Shown here: positions 4,389-5,795 of the stretch, in pieces | Numbering within the stretch: position 1 is the first letter of the stretch | Layout of the letters: every line of letters starts with the position of its first letter | Program-made: the position numbers and the translations under genes | Source of the DNA: Candidatus Woesearchaeota archaeon | GTDB lineage: Archaea; Nanobdellota; Nanobdellia; Woesearchaeales; WALR01 | Assembly: GCA_015522765.1 (NCBI GenBank) | Contig: WALR01000082.1 | Coordinates: 1-5,795, forward strand | Direction of reading: 5' to 3' | Length of the DNA stretch: 5,795 bases | Notes under the pieces: model-generated | The model's database searches: none | Seen by the model: only the letters and a program-made list of their open reading frames with translations | What the model was told of the DNA's origin: nothing

Positions 4389-5342
4389 TTATTCTTCTAA
4401 ATGAGAATCTAAAGAGTCAGAATTAGCGGCGTCACCCTCAAGGTCTTCCCCATCAGTGAGGAGTTCTTCTAGGCCCTCTAAAGAGGCTTCACTAATGCCC
4501 TCTAATTCCGCCATTGACTGAAGGGCGAGTTTTTTAAGTGATGTGCCGTCCAGCTTTAAGCCTGCTTTCTCAGCCACCCTCTCATATTCCTTAACAAGTG
4601 CCCTGTAGTAAGGAACCATCTCCTTATAGGAGTTATTGGATGATGCCTGCTTTGGGGCATATCCTCTTCTTATAGACTGAACCTTATTAAATAGGGAGAC
4701 AGCCGCAAGAGAGAGATAGTCCTTTGCCCTGCTCTTATTAACAGGGGAAAGCCTGTCTGCAAGCCATAAATAAAAGTCGGCACTCTTGAGCGCAACATCA
4801 AACTCCGCCCTGTAGTGGTCGCCCTCCCTAACCCAAGATGAGGGCTGGGTTGTGTGGATGAGCTCTTCTGTAAGAACATAATCTGCAACCGCGTCTTTTG
4901 TCAATCTTGATTCCCTGGCATTGTCACCCATCCTTTTATCGATATCAACATGGGAGAATATTTCTGTCTTACCATTATCTTTTAAGACCCCTGCTATCCC
5001 GTTATCGTCAGGAACAGAGGAATAGGCGCTGAATATATCTGGAAGCGAGGGAGTGGAAATCCCCCTCTCCCTTGACCATTCCTCCAACAGGGAATACTTG
5101 CCATTGTTAACATAAGAAGAGAGCATATTAAACATGTAATTTGCTGAGTTAAAGTAAGGGTCATAGCTGGTTGAGGGAGAAATAGTCTTGCCCTCACTCG
5201 CCTCTTCAGGAGAGAGCCTCACAAAAACTTCTCCTCCGTTAGGGGTGTTGTTTTGCTGGATGATGTATTGGGGCAGAGCATTCATCCATGATCCATAATT
5301 CTCCCTGTAAGGGGCGCCAGCTATTCCAGATGGACAGGTCAT
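4389..5342 (-). CDS. Uncharacterised protein with an EELIHTTQ motif, possible zincin relative
   Basis: The 317-residue soluble product has no signal peptide or membrane helix. The central motif is VLTEELIHTTQ, with E159, E160, H163 and Q166, followed by EFD at 180-182 in the next helix. This resembles zincin metallopeptidases (HExxH plus a downstream acidic ligand), but the first His is Glu, giving EExxH, so classical zinc hydrolysis is doubtful. E160, H163 and E180/D182 could still bind a metal. Many uncharacterised bacterial and archaeal proteins carry an EExxHxxQ motif (from memory). The N-terminal ~60 residues are Gly/Pro/Asn-rich. Residues ~245-290 are helical, and the last ~25 are acidic (DGEDLEGDAANSDS). 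The ATG at 5342 is the only start: an in-frame stop lies 7 codons upstream. It has no ribosome site, but a TATA box is centred ~25 bases upstream, so leaderless translation is likely. The DtxR-like gene lies 38 bases upstream on the same strand. Confidence 0.78.
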   Translation of the reverse strand: MTCPSGIAGAPYRENYGSWMNALPQYIIQQNNTPNGGEVFVRLSPEEASEGKTISPSTSYDPYFNSANYMFNMLSSYVNNGKYSLLEEWSRERGISTPSLPDIFSAYSSVPDDNGIAGVLKDNGKTEIFSHVDIDKRMGDNARESRLTKDAVADYVLTEELIHTTQPSSWVREGDHYRAEFDVALKSADFYLWLADRLSPVNKSRAKDYLSLAAVSLFNKVQSIRRGYAPKQASSNNSYKEMVPYYRALVKEYERVAEKAGLKLDGTSLKKLALQSMAELEGISEASLEGLEELLTDGEDLEGDAANSDSLDSHLEE

Positions 5343-5361
5343 ATGAGAAGGAAATGCGTTT

Positions 5362-5374
5362 TAAAATATAAATT
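5362..5374 (-). promoter_or_regulatory. TATA box for a leaderless EELIHTTQ gene
   Basis: Read leftward, AATTTATATTTTA lies in the 38-base gap after the regulator stop, with an A-rich ACAAA before it as a possible BRE. Its centre near 5367 is ~25 bases from the A of the ATG at 5342, so the transcript probably starts at the initiation codon. The same T-rich stretch could also help end the upstream regulator transcript. Confidence 0.6.
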
Positions 5375-5380
5375 TTGTTG

Positions 5381-5795
5381 TTATGCCTCAGGAATCACTT
5401 CGTTATGAGGACAGGAGAGGGGGTTTCCGAGTATTTTTGCAAGTTCCATTGTCATCCTTTTATCAAATCCTCCTTCGAGCATCTCCGCAGAGTCATAAAG
5501 AGCATTGATATCAACAGCGCACCATCTAAACAGCATCACCTCTATCAGCCTGTGGCGCCTGGCAAACCATCTTCCAAGAGCCCTGCCCTTCTCTGCTAGA
5601 ATGAATGTGTCATTCCTCTTAAACACTCCCGCTTCTCCATCCTTCCTCCTTATTAATCCTTCCCTATAAAGAATATTTAGGAGGTAGCCAAGCTTTTTAT
5701 ATGAGGACGAGGTGTAGCCGTGGAGGTCCTCCAGCGAGAATCCTGTCTCTTCCATCTTTGTCCTGCTAACCCTAACCTTGGAAGAGGCGATAAAA
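5381..5795 (-). CDS. DtxR/MntR-family metal-dependent regulator (5' end beyond the window)
   Basis: The protein belongs to the DtxR/MntR family of metal-sensing repressors. Numbered from the ATG at 5755, residues ~5-35 form the helix-turn-helix (SLEDLHGYTSSSYKKLGYLL, then ILYREGLI), ~36-56 the wing, and 60-124 the metal-binding and dimerisation domain. This domain has RHRLIEVML (H68, E72), an INALYDSAEMLEGG helix (86-95) and the family-typical end LGNPLSCPHNEVIP. There is no C-terminal FeoA/SH3 domain, as in the short MntR type. By alignment from memory, H68 and E72 match conserved ligands and E91 and E94 match MntR Glu ligands. The position of MntR His103 is Gly95, and the position of DtxR His98 is Tyr87, so metal binding may be altered. 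The frame stays open to the edge (KVRVSRTK before the ATG). The family's first helix is missing if Met 5755 is used, so the true start is probably outside the window. Confidence 0.82.
   Translation of the reverse strand, partial: FIASSKVRVSRTKMEETGFSLEDLHGYTSSSYKKLGYLLNILYREGLIRRKDGEAGVFKRNDTFILAEKGRALGRWFARRHRLIEVMLFRWCAVDINALYDSAEMLEGGFDKRMTMELAKILGNPLSCPHNEVIPEA

Noticed and set aside
5375..5599. Rightward 74-codon frame opposite the DtxR-like gene
   Set aside because: It lies fully antisense to a gene with clear family signatures and shows no family features of its own.

Overview
The window looks archaeal. TATA-box/BRE-like promoters lie upstream of several starts, one gene appears to have a leaderless start, some Shine-Dalgarno sequences are of the GGTGAT/GAGGT type, Arg is mostly AGG/AGA, and the first gene ends like an archaeal TadC/FlaJ-type pilus membrane protein. 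Several small proteins (an acidic protein with a short N-terminal helical motif, a one-helix membrane-anchored beta protein, charged coiled-coil proteins) recall uncharacterised proteins of DPANN-type archaea. That lineage guess is from memory and was not tested. The standard code is used, with TAA, TAG and TGA all serving as stops.

Layout. Bases 1-3008 read rightward: the 3' end of a polytopic membrane protein (probable TadC/FlaJ family), a 231-residue basic coiled-coil protein, a 430-residue coiled-coil protein with an acidic head and a helical C-terminal module, and a PPC/DUF296-domain protein that starts one base after the previous stop. A leftward gene for a small membrane-anchored extracellular protein follows, with only 6 bases between the convergent stops. 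A roughly 290-base divergent control region comes next (two rightward TATA-like boxes, a leftward one, a 26-base imperfect palindrome). It leads into a very Glu-rich, probably disordered 235-residue protein. One base beyond its stop lies the end of a leftward 317-residue protein with an EELIHTTQ motif, a zincin-like signature whose first His is replaced. Upstream of that gene, on the same strand, is a DtxR/MntR-family regulator that runs off the right edge.

How they may fit together. The rightward block may be a cell-envelope or pilus-linked cluster: a TadC-like platform followed by two coiled-coil proteins that share an unusual heptad type. Only position supports this link. On the right, the DtxR-like regulator sits 38 bases upstream of the EELIH gene, and a TATA box lies in that gap, so the downstream gene probably has its own leaderless transcript. 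No rRNA, tRNA, CRISPR array or insertion sequence was recognised. The most novel material is the coiled-coil pair, the EELIHTTQ protein and the acidic protein with its terminal motifs. None of these can be given a firm function from the sequence alone.
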